A program made the position numbers and the translations under genes. 64,000 nt of DNA from Shinisaurus crocodilurus (lineage: Eukaryota > Chordata > Lepidosauria > Squamata > Shinisauridae), in contig CM037888.1 of NCBI GenBank assembly GCA_021292165.1, forward strand, positions 28,137,140 through 28,201,139. The letters run 5' to 3'. The notes beneath the pieces are model-generated. The model was not told the origin of the DNA and did not search any database. It was given only the letters and a program-made list of their open reading frames with translations. Below are positions 1 to 9,312 of the stretch, piece after piece (position 1 is the stretch's first letter; the number at the start of each line of letters is the position of its first letter).

Positions 1-111
1 TGGTATCACTGGTTATGTCAAATTTCTCTAGCCATACAGGAAAAAAGTGGCAAAACCTCGTTAATTTCTGTGTATTCTATTAACATAGGGTGTTGTCCTA
101 TTCTAGGCTAG

Positions 112-275
112 ACTATTTGTCCACCTAGTCCAGCTCTGTCTCCTTCGATTGGTGGTAGCTGTCAAGGATCCCTGTCAGAAGTCTCTCCAATCACCTGCTA
201 CCTGATTGTCTTTATAAGGATTGGACCTGGGACCTTTGCATACAAAACACAAGCCCTCCCAGCTATAGACCCTTC
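112..275 (-). repeat. tRNA-derived SINE (family B), diverged
   Basis: This is an old copy of the tRNA-like SINE found about a dozen times in the window. Read on the minus strand, a degenerate B-box region and the tail 'tagtccagctctgtctcc' follow the order of the better copies at 45231 and 47381. It differs at many positions, so the family is judged from the order of landmarks. 'Family B' is a label used only here. Confidence 0.55.
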
Positions 276-459
276 CTGTAAAGTTTGTTCTTTAAAGAAG
301 AGGAGCAGAGCAAGCTAACAACAAGAGATGGACACGCTACTCTTCTCCAGTTTGCCAAAGTCCACTTTGCACTTTCCCCCTTTATAATTGGAGGCATCAG
401 CTGGAAAAACAGCTGCAAGGCTGTTGAGTAGCATATCTAGAAATGACCTAGACTCATCA

Positions 460-935
460 ACACTTAAAGGGCTTTACTGGTTGCCAGTTTATTTCTGGAC
501 CCAATTCAAAAGGCTGTTCCTTAACCTCTAAAGCTTTATGTGATCTGGGACCAGAATACTGACCCATATGAAGCCATCCAGATATGAACATCATCATTAG
601 AGACACGACTCTGCATGTCCCTACTTTCTTCGGTGAGGTGGGTGGCTACAAGAAACAGGGTCTTTTCAGTGGTGGTACCTCAAATTTGGAAACCCTCTCC
701 TTATCAGTTCACCTGGCACAAAATCTGACATCTTTTAGGTGCCAGGTTAACACATCCTTATCTTCCCAAGGCTTTTAATAGTTATTTTTTAGATCCTCAT
801 TTAGCTGTCTTTGATGGAAGTGCTACTTTTGGAAATACTGTTATAAATGTTGACTGTTTTTATTTTATTTTTCATTGTACATTGTAAGCCACTTTAAATA
901 TATATTTTATTGCAAGGCAGAATAATATTTTAAAT
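460..935 (+). repeat. LINE L2-type 3' end (reverse transcriptase C-terminus plus 3' UTR)
   Basis: The plus strand carries the broken C-terminal reading frame typical of L2-type LINEs. It runs from 'ggctttactggttgccag' (LHWLPV-like) through 'gtgatctgggaccagaat' (NGLGPEY-like) and a 'cttttcagtggtggtacc' (AFSVVAP-like) block. A 3' UTR with 'ttgtaagccacttt' and an AATAAATA tail follows. Frameshifts and stops show it is a dead, 5'-truncated copy. Confidence 0.75.
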
Positions 936-1889
936 AAATAGTGTCTTCCAAGGGGGCTTCCAACATGTGCCACATGGCGCAATGGCCCCTTGACTGGAAG
1001 CTGTATCCTCCCATACACCTCCCTAAAATTATTCTTACAATTCACAGCAGTCTTTGCTTCCCCCTCCCTTTTAATTGCTCGCTCTCTTTCTCTTTTACAG
1101 CTCCTTTTCAGTTGCCTGTCAGACCAGTCTCCCTTATAACCCTGCGTCTAACAGAGCCATAAACCAGAAAAAAGGCAACTCATCAGAAAAAATAACAGCT
1201 GTTTTGCACCATTGCGAAACGAAATCACCATCCACTAACAGCTAGATTTAGCAGTTTGGAGGGACTGCAGAGCCAAAATTAGCTGGAGACAAGTGTGTTG
1301 TTGTTTTGGAACTGACACAGCTTCAATCAACCCTCCTAATTCATGAGTTGTTTTTTTTTTGTTTTTTTGTTTTTGCAATAATTAAAGCATGCACACATCC
1401 ACACCTCTTTTTTTTTTTTTTTTTAAGGAAAGGAAAGAAAAGGAGCTTTGAGATTGCTTGAAAAGGACTTATTTTATCTCATCATATATCTTATTCTTTT
1501 GTAGATTTTAAGTAAACTTAAGGGCATAAGCAGTGGTGAAGCTAGGGATGGTCCTTGGGACCAAAGAACAGGGCCCCACACAGCCGGCGGGGCGGGGCGG
1601 GGCGGGAGACAATAATGACCACCCAAAGAGGCTGCAGGTGATGTCGGCATAAGAAGCAAACTCCTTTTTATTCCTGTAGTCATAATGGTGCTATGATTTA
1701 AGCAAGATTAAAATGCAAAACTGCTCATGCTTAGAGGGTGTTTTTGTTTTGTTTTAAAAATCAGGGTTGGCAAATGGTTTTGATGTTCTAATTTATCAAC
1801 GATGTAGAAGTAACTGTAAAGTATGGAATAGTGGTTGTGGGGGGAGCGGGAAGAGAAACGTGTGCTTCAGAACTAAAGTAATACTTATT
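936..1889. other. Unassigned stretch with poly-T tracts and a G-rich run
   Basis: No gene or recognised repeat was found. T-rich tracts lie at about 1350-1375 and 1407-1424. A run of GGGGC units at 1586-1607 has four G-tracts of at least three and could form a G-quadruplex. Several short open frames here have no recognisable similarity. Confidence 0.4.
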
Positions 1890-2050
1890 GTCCCAGGGCA
1901 TGGTCGGAAGGCACACGAGGCAGCCCCCTTGCTGAAGCTAAGCAGGTCTGAGGCTGGTCAGTGCTTGCAGGGGAAACCACCTGGGAACCGCATGTACCTT
2001 GAGTTCCACAATGGAAGGCAGGTGGGATAGAAATGTAATTGATAAATAAA
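1890..2050 (+). repeat. 5S rRNA-derived SINE with Sauria/Bov-B-type tail (5S-Sauria type)
   Basis: The head contains 5S rRNA internal-promoter sequence: 'tgaagctaagcaggtctg' matches the box A region and 'ggtcagtgcttgcagggg' leads into a box C-like 'gaaaccacctgg'. After it come 'catgtaccttgagttcc' and 'ggaaggcaggtgggatagaa', the Bov-B-like tail shared with Sauria SINEs, ending in a TAAATAAA-like tract. A 5S-headed SINE with this tail fits what I recall of 5S-Sauria SINEs in lizards. The copy is mildly diverged. Confidence 0.75.
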
Positions 2051-2188
2051 CAAAAATACGGCCATCTAAAGGTGGTGGTGGGTGGCATATGATCCTTAGG
2101 TCCAGGGTGTAAAATTACCACACTCCACCACTGGGTATAACTGCCAGATCATAGGCCCCTTCTCATGAAATGCTGAATTATGAACACA

Positions 2189-2515
2189 TGTACATAGGGA
2201 AGGACTTCAGCTCAGTGGCAGAGTACATACTTTGTATGCAGAAGTTCCCAGGTTCAATCCCCAGCACTGTAAGACTAGGAAAAAGACTCCTGTCTGAAAC
2301 CCTGGAGAGCAACTGTCTTCCCCCAACCTTATGCCGCCCCGCCCCCGCCCCCCGATGTTTTGAACTGCAACTCCCAGAATTCCTGACCACTGGCACGCTG
2401 GCCAGATCTGATGGGAGTTGGAGTCCAACACATCTGGAGGGTGCCAGTTTGGGGAAGGCTGGCATAAACAATACTGAGCTAGATGGACCAATGGTCTGAA
2501 GCAAGTTCCTATTTG
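2189..2515 (+). repeat. tRNA-derived SINE (family B) interrupted by a hAT MITE
   Basis: The head has an A-box-like 'ttcagctcagtggcagag' and a B-box-like 'ggttcaatcccc', both expected of an RNA polymerase III promoter. The body runs to 'cctggagagcaact' near 2313 and resumes at 'aacaatactgagctagat' after 2462, where the family consensus reads almost straight through. The 149 bases between are a separate palindromic element. Confidence 0.8.
2313..2461. mobile_element. hAT-like non-autonomous element (MITE)
   Basis: The ends form imperfect terminal inverted repeats: 'ctgtcttcccccaacc' on the left and 'gtttggggaaggctg' on the right. The inside is nearly palindromic around 'actgcaactcccagaatt' and 'gatgggagttggagtcc'. 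It sits inside the SINE at 2189-2515. A clear 8-bp target duplication is not preserved, so the hAT assignment rests on its similarity to the copies at 4653, 11966 and 38884, which do have one. Confidence 0.7.
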
Positions 2516-3044
2516 TGCTGGGCCAATTGTGAAGGGTGTAATCCGATTCTTCCTTTCTCTCTGTTGCCTACTATATCTGCCTCTCCCCTACTGCCAAGAC
2601 ATATGTAAGTTCCTTGGGGGGGAAAGGGCCTTCCTTTTTCTTCCATTGTTTTGCTTAAGTTACACACTGTAGGTCACCAGATCCACTGCTGATGCACATG
2701 AATAGTAATAAGAAGTCCTGGCTTACTCCCCTGAAAGTGTTGCAGTGGAGGCCTGATCCTTTCCTGGTTGATCAGTGCAAACAGTCTGAAGGGAAAAGTC
2801 ACTGCGCATGCATGCACGCACATGTATTTTGTTTTTAAGCATTGGTAGATCTAGGAGACTTGGTAGCTGGGAGGCTTACCAACTGTGGATTTTAAAAAAA
2901 AGAAAAAAGAAAGAAAGAAATCCTAGTCTCTAGGGCAGAGCCAGACTAAATATCCAGGATAGGAAAATAGTGCAGATTTCCCTACCAGTAGTTCTGAGGT
3001 GGATCTTAGAGGAACGTGGCAGGTTGTGGATGGTGGGGAATGTG
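2516..3044. other. Unassigned stretch
   Basis: No gene or recognised interspersed repeat was seen. It contains short low-complexity runs, including an AAAGAAA tract at about 2896-2920. Confidence 0.35.
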
Positions 3045-3445
3045 GCACGTTATTTAAAGGACCACCTACATCCATATATAATCTGCCCTGGCCCTCAGCA
3101 TTAGAAGCCCTGCTCGCTGGCCCACCACTAAGGTTGACCAGGTAAACAGCTTCCAGGGATGGGGCCTTTTCAGTGATGGCCCCCGCTACTTGTGGAATTC
3201 CCACCTCCAAGAACTCTGCTTGGCCCTGTCTCCTGAGGACTTTAAGTAGACCCCAAATTAAATATATATTTTAATTCTGCCAAGCTTTTTCTTGATTTTA
3301 TTGCTGGCACCCTGTCTATAATTTTATATGAAACTGGGTTTGGTTTTTATTATAAGTTACTTGTTATATTGTTTTAACATGCTTTAATTGTAAGCCACCT
3401 TGGAAGATCTTGCCCTAAATTTTAAGGTGGGTTAGAAATAAAAAC
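3045..3445 (+). repeat. LINE L2-type 3' end
   Basis: The copy has the L2 C-terminal landmarks in order: 'ttatttaaaggaccacct', 'gggccttttcagtgatgg' and 'tacttgtggaattccc' (AFSVMAP and LWNS-like). The 3' UTR has 'ttgtaagccaccttgg' and ends near 'ggtgggttagaaataaaaac'. The frame is interrupted and the copy is 5'-truncated. Confidence 0.75.
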
Positions 3446-4321
3446 TAATAAGGGATGAACCAAGAGCAGATAATTGTTGTTCAAAGGTATAGTTGCTCAT
3501 TCACCTTGTACAAAAATACTGGTTTGCTGTAAATTCTAGCCATGGGAAGTAACTGTGCTAATTTACTTATTTATTCAGTAAATTTGTTAGCTGCCCTTCA
3601 ACTCACAAGCTCCCTTTGAATACAATTCAAAGAATAGAACAATACAAGAAAATAAAACAATCAAAACAGCAAAAGAACTTTGCACATGCTAAGAATGCTG
3701 TGTCCTGAGGTGCTTTACAAGGTTTTTTCCCTATTTTAGGACCCCAGTGAGTGTCCAGGATGGTGAGGGGTCTGGAAACCAAGTCCTACAAAGGTTGAAA
3801 TAGATCATCCTGCTATGTGTCCTGCCATGGTTGGGACCCAGTCCCAGGTCAAGGGTACAAAGCACTGGCACTGGTTTTAAAAAAAAAAACATTGTTCCAA
3901 CAGCTCTCAAGTTCCGACTGACAGCTAATATAGCCAGAGCTTCCAGAGCCCCACCCAAAGGCTCAGCTGTAAGTCCTCTGCATTTTGGTAAGAGCCTTAC
4001 TCTTGAGGAGTACCTTTACTCATGAGGAGTCTGGCTACAACAATTCTTGAGAGGTGCATGTTCCGTCTCCACATGGCAACCTGTGTCTCCACTTTCTGGA
4101 GCCAGTGGGCACTCAGTTTCTGCCACCACAGGTGAGTTACCATCTTCAGGGGTCCCATCTGGAAGCTCCTCAGAGCCTGTTGCTGTAGAAGGGGCCAATG
4201 CATCTTCTCTACTGATGCCAGAGGTGCTCTAGTCTAGCATCAGGAAGCCCCACAGGGAGTGTACAGTCTGTCTAATAAGTCATCCTGGCCAATGTCAGAG
4301 TCAGACATGAGTATACTTAGC
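3446..4321. other. Unassigned stretch with an acidic open frame on the minus strand
   Basis: No gene was recognised. On the minus strand, 4016-4198 is open and encodes a Ser/Glu/Pro-rich peptide (motif SEELPDGTPED). That composition resembles spacer parts of transposon proteins, but no family could be named. The stretch may be a fragment of an older element upstream of the CR1 at 4322. Confidence 0.3.
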
Positions 4322-4845
4322 CCGAAGAAGAGAAGATTAAGGGAAGACATGATAGCCTTCAAATATCTTAAAGGATGCCTTGCAGAAGATGGAGCAGAGT
4401 TGCTCTCTGTTCCTCCGGAGGGCAGGATTAGAACCGATGGCTGGGAGTTTTGGGAAGCCGATTTAAGCTTAAATATTGAGAAAAGCTTGCGAACACTGAG
4501 GGCTCTTCGACAGGGGAAGAGACTGCTTCGGGAAGTGCTGGCGTCTCCTTCACTGGAGGTATTTAAGCAAAGGTTAGATGGCCATCTATCAGGGATGCTA
4601 CAGAGGTGTGCTGCATTTCAGAACCTGCTTTGAGCAGGGGGTTAGTCTAGACCAGTGTTCTCCAACCTTGGGTCCCCAGATGTTTTTGGCCTACAACTCC
4701 CAGCATGCCCCCGCCAGCTATGCTGGCGGGGGCATGCTGGGAGTTGTAGGCCAAAAACATCTGGGGACCCAGGGTTGGAAAACACTGGTCTAGATGATCT
4801 CCAGTCCAAGGTGCCTTCCAACACTATGATTGTCTCTTGCCATTG
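4322..4845 (+). repeat. CR1-type LINE 3' end, older subfamily, split by a hAT MITE
   Basis: The plus strand encodes a C-terminal CR1-like protein piece with RRLREDMIAFKYLKGC, then LRALRQGKRLLREV and FKQRLDGHLSGML. These correspond to the CR1 thumb and C-terminus. The 3' UTR continues to 'gagcagggggttagtctaga', is cut by the element at 4653-4797, and resumes with 'gatctccagtccaaggtgcc' and 'tatgatt'. It differs clearly from the younger CR1 copies at 20622 and 49730. Confidence 0.85.
4653..4797. mobile_element. hAT-like palindromic MITE with 8-bp target duplication
   Basis: The 145-bp element is almost a perfect palindrome, with termini 'cagtgttctccaaccttggg' and the complementary 'ggttggaaaacactg' end. 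It is flanked by gtctagac (4645-4652) and gtctagat (4798-4805). This near-perfect 8-bp duplication is the hAT hallmark, and the inserted target is the CR1 3' UTR. Confidence 0.88.
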
Positions 4846-5434
4846 TTACACCCGAGTGACATGGGAAACAGCAATCCTGCTCAATTAATGTACGAAGAGC
4901 CACATCTGAAACAGTTCCTTGCAACAGATGTGGAGACAAAACAAATTGGCCAACTCTGAAAATGCCACAAAAGCACAGTCTCTGGAAACGAGGGAGCCGA
5001 CATGGGCTCCGCACGCCCAGCCAGTGACACAGGCCTGGGAGAGGGAAGCGGGGGGTGGGGGAGAGAGGCAGCAGAGGAGGCCTCCACAGCCAACAGCCAT
5101 GACAAGGCGAAGCTCTCCACGGCAAAGATTGACTGATCTCGCTACAGATCAGATGGATGGTTCTAAATGACCTGTAAAGACATTCCCTGAGCCCGTGGCT
5201 GCAACATTAAGAGCTGCGGCAACTACACACTTCTGAAGCAGTTATTAGTGACTGAAGTAGCACTTGTCAACCGATGCTTCAGTTTCAAGTAATGATTTAA
5301 CAGCGTCAACGTGGGGAAAGGTTATATCGCTCTCTGTGCCTGGTGTGCCACTGACACTTAAAGGAAATAATTGGTAGATTCAGAGCAGAGGCAGGTGGCT
5401 GTGGCAGAACAGGAGAAAAGGTTTGAGGAGGTTG

Positions 5435-5440
<6 letters not shown>
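4846..5440. other. Unique sequence, possible conserved block
   Basis: No repeat was recognised. Bases 5170-5330 are unique and balanced in composition, with homeodomain-like AT cores such as 'caagtaatgatttaac'. They have the look of vertebrate conserved noncoding DNA. This is an impression from sequence texture only. Confidence 0.25.

Positions 5441-5465
<25 letters not shown>
5441..5465. repeat. (GA)n microsatellite
   Basis: An uninterrupted GA dinucleotide run of about 25 bases. Confidence 0.95.
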
Positions 5466-5559
5466 TCAGCGTGAAGCACAGGGCCTTGGGGGAACCAGGC
5501 CAAAAACCTCGGCACAAAATGTCTGAACAACCTGTAAAACAATCGCCCTAGAAACCTTC

Positions 5560-5935
5560 AGGGGGAGTGTTCTTCTTTCTGCCCGTTCGCAGACGTTAAA
5601 GAGTTGTCAAAAGTTGCAAAGACGATGGGAAAAAGCGGCCGCTGTTATAAATTACTGTTTTTCTACCGGGGGAGCAGGGGGGGGGCATTTTCAGAATGCT
5701 CTCCGGTCAATTCCCCCTGCCCCTTCCATTTGAGCAAAGCCCGAAGAAAGGTGTGAAAAGGTAGCTTAGGATCAGGGAGTCTCTCTCATATTACCTGCTG
5801 CTGTTGTGCGATGTTAAAACAGCCAATGTAGTGTATAAACTTGACAGCTATTCAGCTGTCAGCACTCTCCAATTAGCCGTGTTTAATTTGGGTAGGCGCT
5901 GATGGATCGCGTCAGCAGGAGAGGTGAGTTCTCTG
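5560..5935. promoter_or_regulatory. Candidate conserved noncoding element with TALE-homeodomain inverted repeat
   Basis: This block holds no recognised repeat. At 5842-5861 it has TGACAGCT, a 4-base spacer and AGCTGTCA, a perfect 8-bp inverted repeat of the MEIS/PREP/TGIF-type core TGACAG. A homeodomain core, caattag, lies just downstream at 5870-5876. A role as an enhancer is inference; cross-species conservation could not be checked. Confidence 0.35.
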
Positions 5936-6108
5936 AAAAGAGTTTTGGCTGCCATGGTGAAGACAGAAGTACAATTGAATGGTGTGTGTTTTTGTTTTGC
6001 TTTCCCCCAGCACGACTAACTGAAAAGATGTTCTCTTGAAAAATTAAAAATAAAATACTTCTTTTTCTTACCTGTTTTTTAAAAAAGCTTTCCTTGCCTT
6101 TAAAAACA

Positions 6109-6167
6109 ACAACAACAACACACACACACACACACGCACGCACGCACGCACGCACGCACACACACAC
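6109..6167. repeat. Compound (CAA)n/(CA)n/(CGCA)n microsatellite
   Basis: CAA units pass into CA and then CGCA tetranucleotides before returning to CA. Confidence 0.95.
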
Positions 6168-6610
6168 TCAGCAATGGTATTGGGAGAACACTTCAGAACT
6201 GCTGTATTTTATATGGGATGGATAAACTGGAGTTCAGGGGTAGTGCAGTATAATATGACCTACTGCATGGGCGAGCAGAAGATAGACTGGGATCTACTGG
6301 ATTCTTGGGATGATCTGAATGAGATTGGCAAGGATTATACTGCTAAGATTAATAAGGCTGTGAGTGGGTGGTGACACCAGGGGTGTTTTTTTGGTACAGA
6401 AGGACTGTGAGCTCAGTTCAGTTCTGGTATTCAAAATGAATTCCTGGGCTCAGAATCCGTTAAGTGCATGTCTCCACCTGGTTCCAGCTGGTGGGTCTCA
6501 GGTTTCTAGAATAAAACAAACTAAAACCTGCAAGTCTGAATCTTTTCTCCCCTGACCTACTACACAGAAGTATCTCTCTCTCTCTATCTCAGATTTCAGT
6601 TGGAGTAATT
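6168..6610. other. Unassigned stretch
   Basis: No gene or repeat was recognised. Short frames at 6174-6374 and 6364-6555 have no recognisable similarity. Confidence 0.3.
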
Positions 6611-6692
6611 GCAATCCTATATATGCCTGCTTAGAAGAAAGTCCTATTGTGTTCGTTGGGACTTACTCCCAGGTAAGTGTGTATAGGATTGT
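6611..6692. repeat. Short palindromic 'GCAATCCTAT' element
   Basis: It begins 'gcaatcctatatatgcctgc' and ends 'gtgtgtataggattg', giving an inverted repeat of about 11 bases at the ends and a partly palindromic middle. Related copies occur at 19711-19792 and 40653-40735, and a fragment near 49460. Class is not known to me; a small non-autonomous DNA element is likely. Confidence 0.65.
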
Positions 6693-6861
6693 AGCTTCAG
6701 GATTCTCAACAAAGTTTTTGGATACATTCAAGATGAAAAAGGAAAAGGAAGGGAGGGGGCTAGTGTATTTTAAGAGCATTTATTGTGAGTTTTTAATATC
6801 CCATATTCACAACAGAAATGGTTACCCTAATTGGTTACTTCATTATTATTAATTTTACCAG

Positions 6862-7040
6862 CCTTCCTCAGGAAGTCATGTATGGCCTCTCCCCGCCCAT
6901 GTTATCCTTACAACAACTTGAGATAGGTTAGGCTGACAGACAGTGACTGGTCCAACGTCACCCGGTGAACCTCATGGCTGAAAGGGAATTTGAACACAGG
7001 TCTGCCTGACCTAAGTTCGACTCTGTGCCATTACTCTACA
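6862..7040 (-). repeat. Sauria SINE, diverged, partial
   Basis: On the minus strand it has the order seen in the good copy at 23121: a tRNA-like head, then 'ggtgacgttggaccag', then 'cctaacctatctcaag' and 'ggataacatgggcgg'. It is more diverged than its neighbour at 7072 and lacks the AT-rich tail. Confidence 0.7.
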
Positions 7041-7071
7041 TCATTCAAGCAGACAGTCCTCCCTGATTTTT

Positions 7072-7304
7072 TATTGCTCCATTTATATATCCCACCTTTT
7101 TTCCTCTTGCAAGAAACCCGAGAGGCGGTTTACATGGCCTTCTTCCTTTCCATTTTATCCTCACAACAACCCTGTGAGGTAGATTTAGGCTGAGCATCGG
7201 TGACTGGCCCAAAATCACCCCCGTGAGCTTCATGGCCGAGCGGGGAATTGAACCAGGATCTCCTGAATCACAGTTCCATGCTCTGTCAACGACACTGCAC
7301 TGGC
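7072..7304 (-). repeat. Sauria SINE
   Basis: On the minus strand it has a tRNA-like head with 'ggttcaattccccgctcg' in the B-box position. The body includes 'cacagggttgttgtgagg' and the Bov-B-like tail 'ggtgggatatataaatgg'. It lies 31 bases from another copy in the same orientation. Confidence 0.85.
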
Positions 7305-7639
7305 TGTTTTATTTTTAAGCAAAGCAATTGGTGGCTTTTGCATGCATAGCTTGGGCATGTGCAACATGGAATTAGTGGGTTGGCCAGATTAATGTCAGTA
7401 CTCCTGAGGAATAGCCATGTAGGGTCACCTTCCTCCTGCTCTTTAAATGAGGCTCCCCCAACACAGCACTGTCAAAACTCTGAGCAAGCTCCCTCAAGCA
7501 TTCATGAGAATCGAGAATGTGAATGCGATAACGTCTTCCCGCTTGTATTCCCCAAGTTGCATGTGTGCCTAGCTCAGAGTGGGACAATCCCTAGGTCTGC
7601 ACCAAAGGTTCCCATTGGCCAATGTCAAACATTTTAGTT
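7305..7639. other. Unassigned stretch
   Basis: No gene or repeat was recognised. Confidence 0.3.
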
Positions 7640-7788
7640 ATTTCTTTATTTCTTCTTTTTAAATTATTTTAAATTATTCATAGCACTTTTAAAACTTAAA
7701 AAAATGCTTTTAATATGTTTTACCATTGGTTTCATTGTATTTGTTTTTATTATGTTTGTCACTGTGAGAGCTCCAGCTATAGAGGGCG

Positions 7789-7820
<32 letters not shown>

Positions 7821-7850
7821 CATCATCATCATCATCATCATCGAATAATA
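7640..7850 (+). repeat. Probable LINE 3' UTR ending in (ATT)n(CAT)n
   Basis: The sequence 'gtcactgtgagagctccagc' followed by 'tatagagggcgat' and trinucleotide repeats resembles the 3' UTR and tail of L2-type copies in this genome. No coding landmarks precede it, so the assignment is weak. The (ATT)n then (ATC)n run covers 7789-7841. Confidence 0.45.
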
Positions 7851-7879
7851 TAGAAGCATTTTTATGCTGATGCTTGGCC

Positions 7880-8530
7880 CTACGACTAAAGCCTTAAAAT
7901 AAAAGGGAACAGAGTTAATTACTTCAATCCTAAATTAAAAACCATTAGAAGGCAAGCAGAATAAGAATGTTTTCACTGCCCACCTAAATACCATTAGGAC
8001 TGGGGCTAGTCTCACCTCCTTTGGGTGGGAATTCCAAGGTGCTGCCACAGAAAAGGCCCTGTCCTGTGTTCCCATCAACAAAACCATTTTTGGTTATGGG
8101 ATGTATAACAGGGCCTCCAAAGATAATCATAGAATCATAGAAAAGTAGAGTTGGAAGGGGCCTACAAGGCCATCGAGTCCTATGGGCAAATTAGGTGGTC
8201 TTTCAGATATCCTGGCCCTAAGCCATTCAGGTAAGCAGTTGCATTGTTGATCAGGCCCAGAAATGAATCAGAAGCCAGAGCAGCTGACTGGTATAATGTG
8301 GTCTAAAAGAGTGCGCCGGAAAGTAACCTGGCTGCAAGGGCAGCCCCAGGTTGAGCACATGACAGTAATCTAATTGTGAGGTGAGTGAGGCATGCATCAC
8401 TGCAGCCAGATCCACTTTTTGCAGGAAGGGGTACAGCTGGTGCACCAGCCAAAGCTGGGCAAAAGCAACTCCAGAGCCCATGGAAGCTGGGAAAGGTGTG
8501 AGTCCACCACACAGTCTACCTGCTGACAAA
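7880..8530 (-). repeat. LINE L2-type, antisense, with a CR1 fragment inside
   Basis: Read on the minus strand from 8530, it encodes pieces of L2-type reverse transcriptase in order: LTSQLDYCHVLNLGLPLQ-like sequence, then LNGLGPGYLKDHLICP-like sequence near 8224-8185. After an interruption at 8126-8180 it continues with a degraded AFSV-like and LWNS-like block down to about 7890. Stops and frameshifts are present. Confidence 0.75.
8126..8180 (-). repeat. CR1 3' terminal fragment nested in L2
   Basis: This is the last 55 bases of the young CR1 family on the minus strand, from 'ggactcgatggccttgtagg' to the 'tctatgattctatgatt' end. Flanking L2 coding sequence resumes on both sides, which shows insertion into the older L2 copy. 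Confidence 0.85.
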
Positions 8531-9230
8531 ATGTTTCTTCCTACAGAAGGGGACTCAGGCTTGCAAATGTTAAAAGGACAAGCTGCAGTGGCTGGGCCTC
8601 CCGGGAAACGCATTCAGTCAGAGCGAGCTCCTCTGGCATGGCTCCCAGACAACAGCTCTGTGTGAAGTCTAAATATGCCGTCCCCAAAGACGGTCCTCCA
8701 GGGTGATGGGGTGGCGGGATCACAGCATCTGCAGGCTGCCCTGCAGGAAGGAGGAGATCACAGGCTATTTCCTCCAGAGAGCAGCTCCTTTAGTCAGATG
8801 ATTTATCTGGGGAAGGAGGGAAGAATCCATCCATCTATGTTTCAAACAACAACTACACTCCCTTTCATTTTCTTGTAAATATGTTCATGTTGGGCTTCAT
8901 TTGAGCAACCCATGCCTTCAAAATTACCTCAGGCTACTATGTGTTCAAGCAGGCCTTCTCTCCCACCCCCACCCTGCAAAGCAGCATTTTTGTTAGACTG
9001 AGGCAGATTTCCCTTGAAGGAGGGAATTCTTTTCAGTGGAATGGAAGAGAAAAAAATATGTTTTAAAAGGAGGTATTTCTTAGGAACGAGCAAGCAGATA
9101 GCAGCCTGGGGTTGCCAGATTCAAGATGGCTGCACTTCCTGTTCATTCATCTACATCGTTGTCCAAACTGCATCTTGTGTTGCTTAGGGGTGGAAGTCTT
9201 GATGGTGCTTGTGGGCATTGGCCTAGTTCA
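8531..9230. other. Unassigned stretch
   Basis: No gene or interspersed repeat was recognised. Confidence 0.3.
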
Positions 9231-9312
9231 TTCTTCTCCAACCTGGTGCACCCCAGATGTGTTGGACTACAACTCCCAGCACACCCCAGTCAGCATGTGG
9301 GGAAGCCTTCCC
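9231..9312. mobile_element. hAT-like MITE, half element
   Basis: It has 'cttctccaacctggtgca' and 'tggactacaactcccagc', the left half of the palindromic MITE family. The right half is missing beyond 'gtcagcatgtgggg'. Confidence 0.6.

Noticed and set aside
2225..2275. tRNA-like A and B boxes suggesting a tRNA gene
   Set aside because: The sequence cannot form a full cloverleaf with an acceptor stem. It is the head of a SINE family with many copies in the window.
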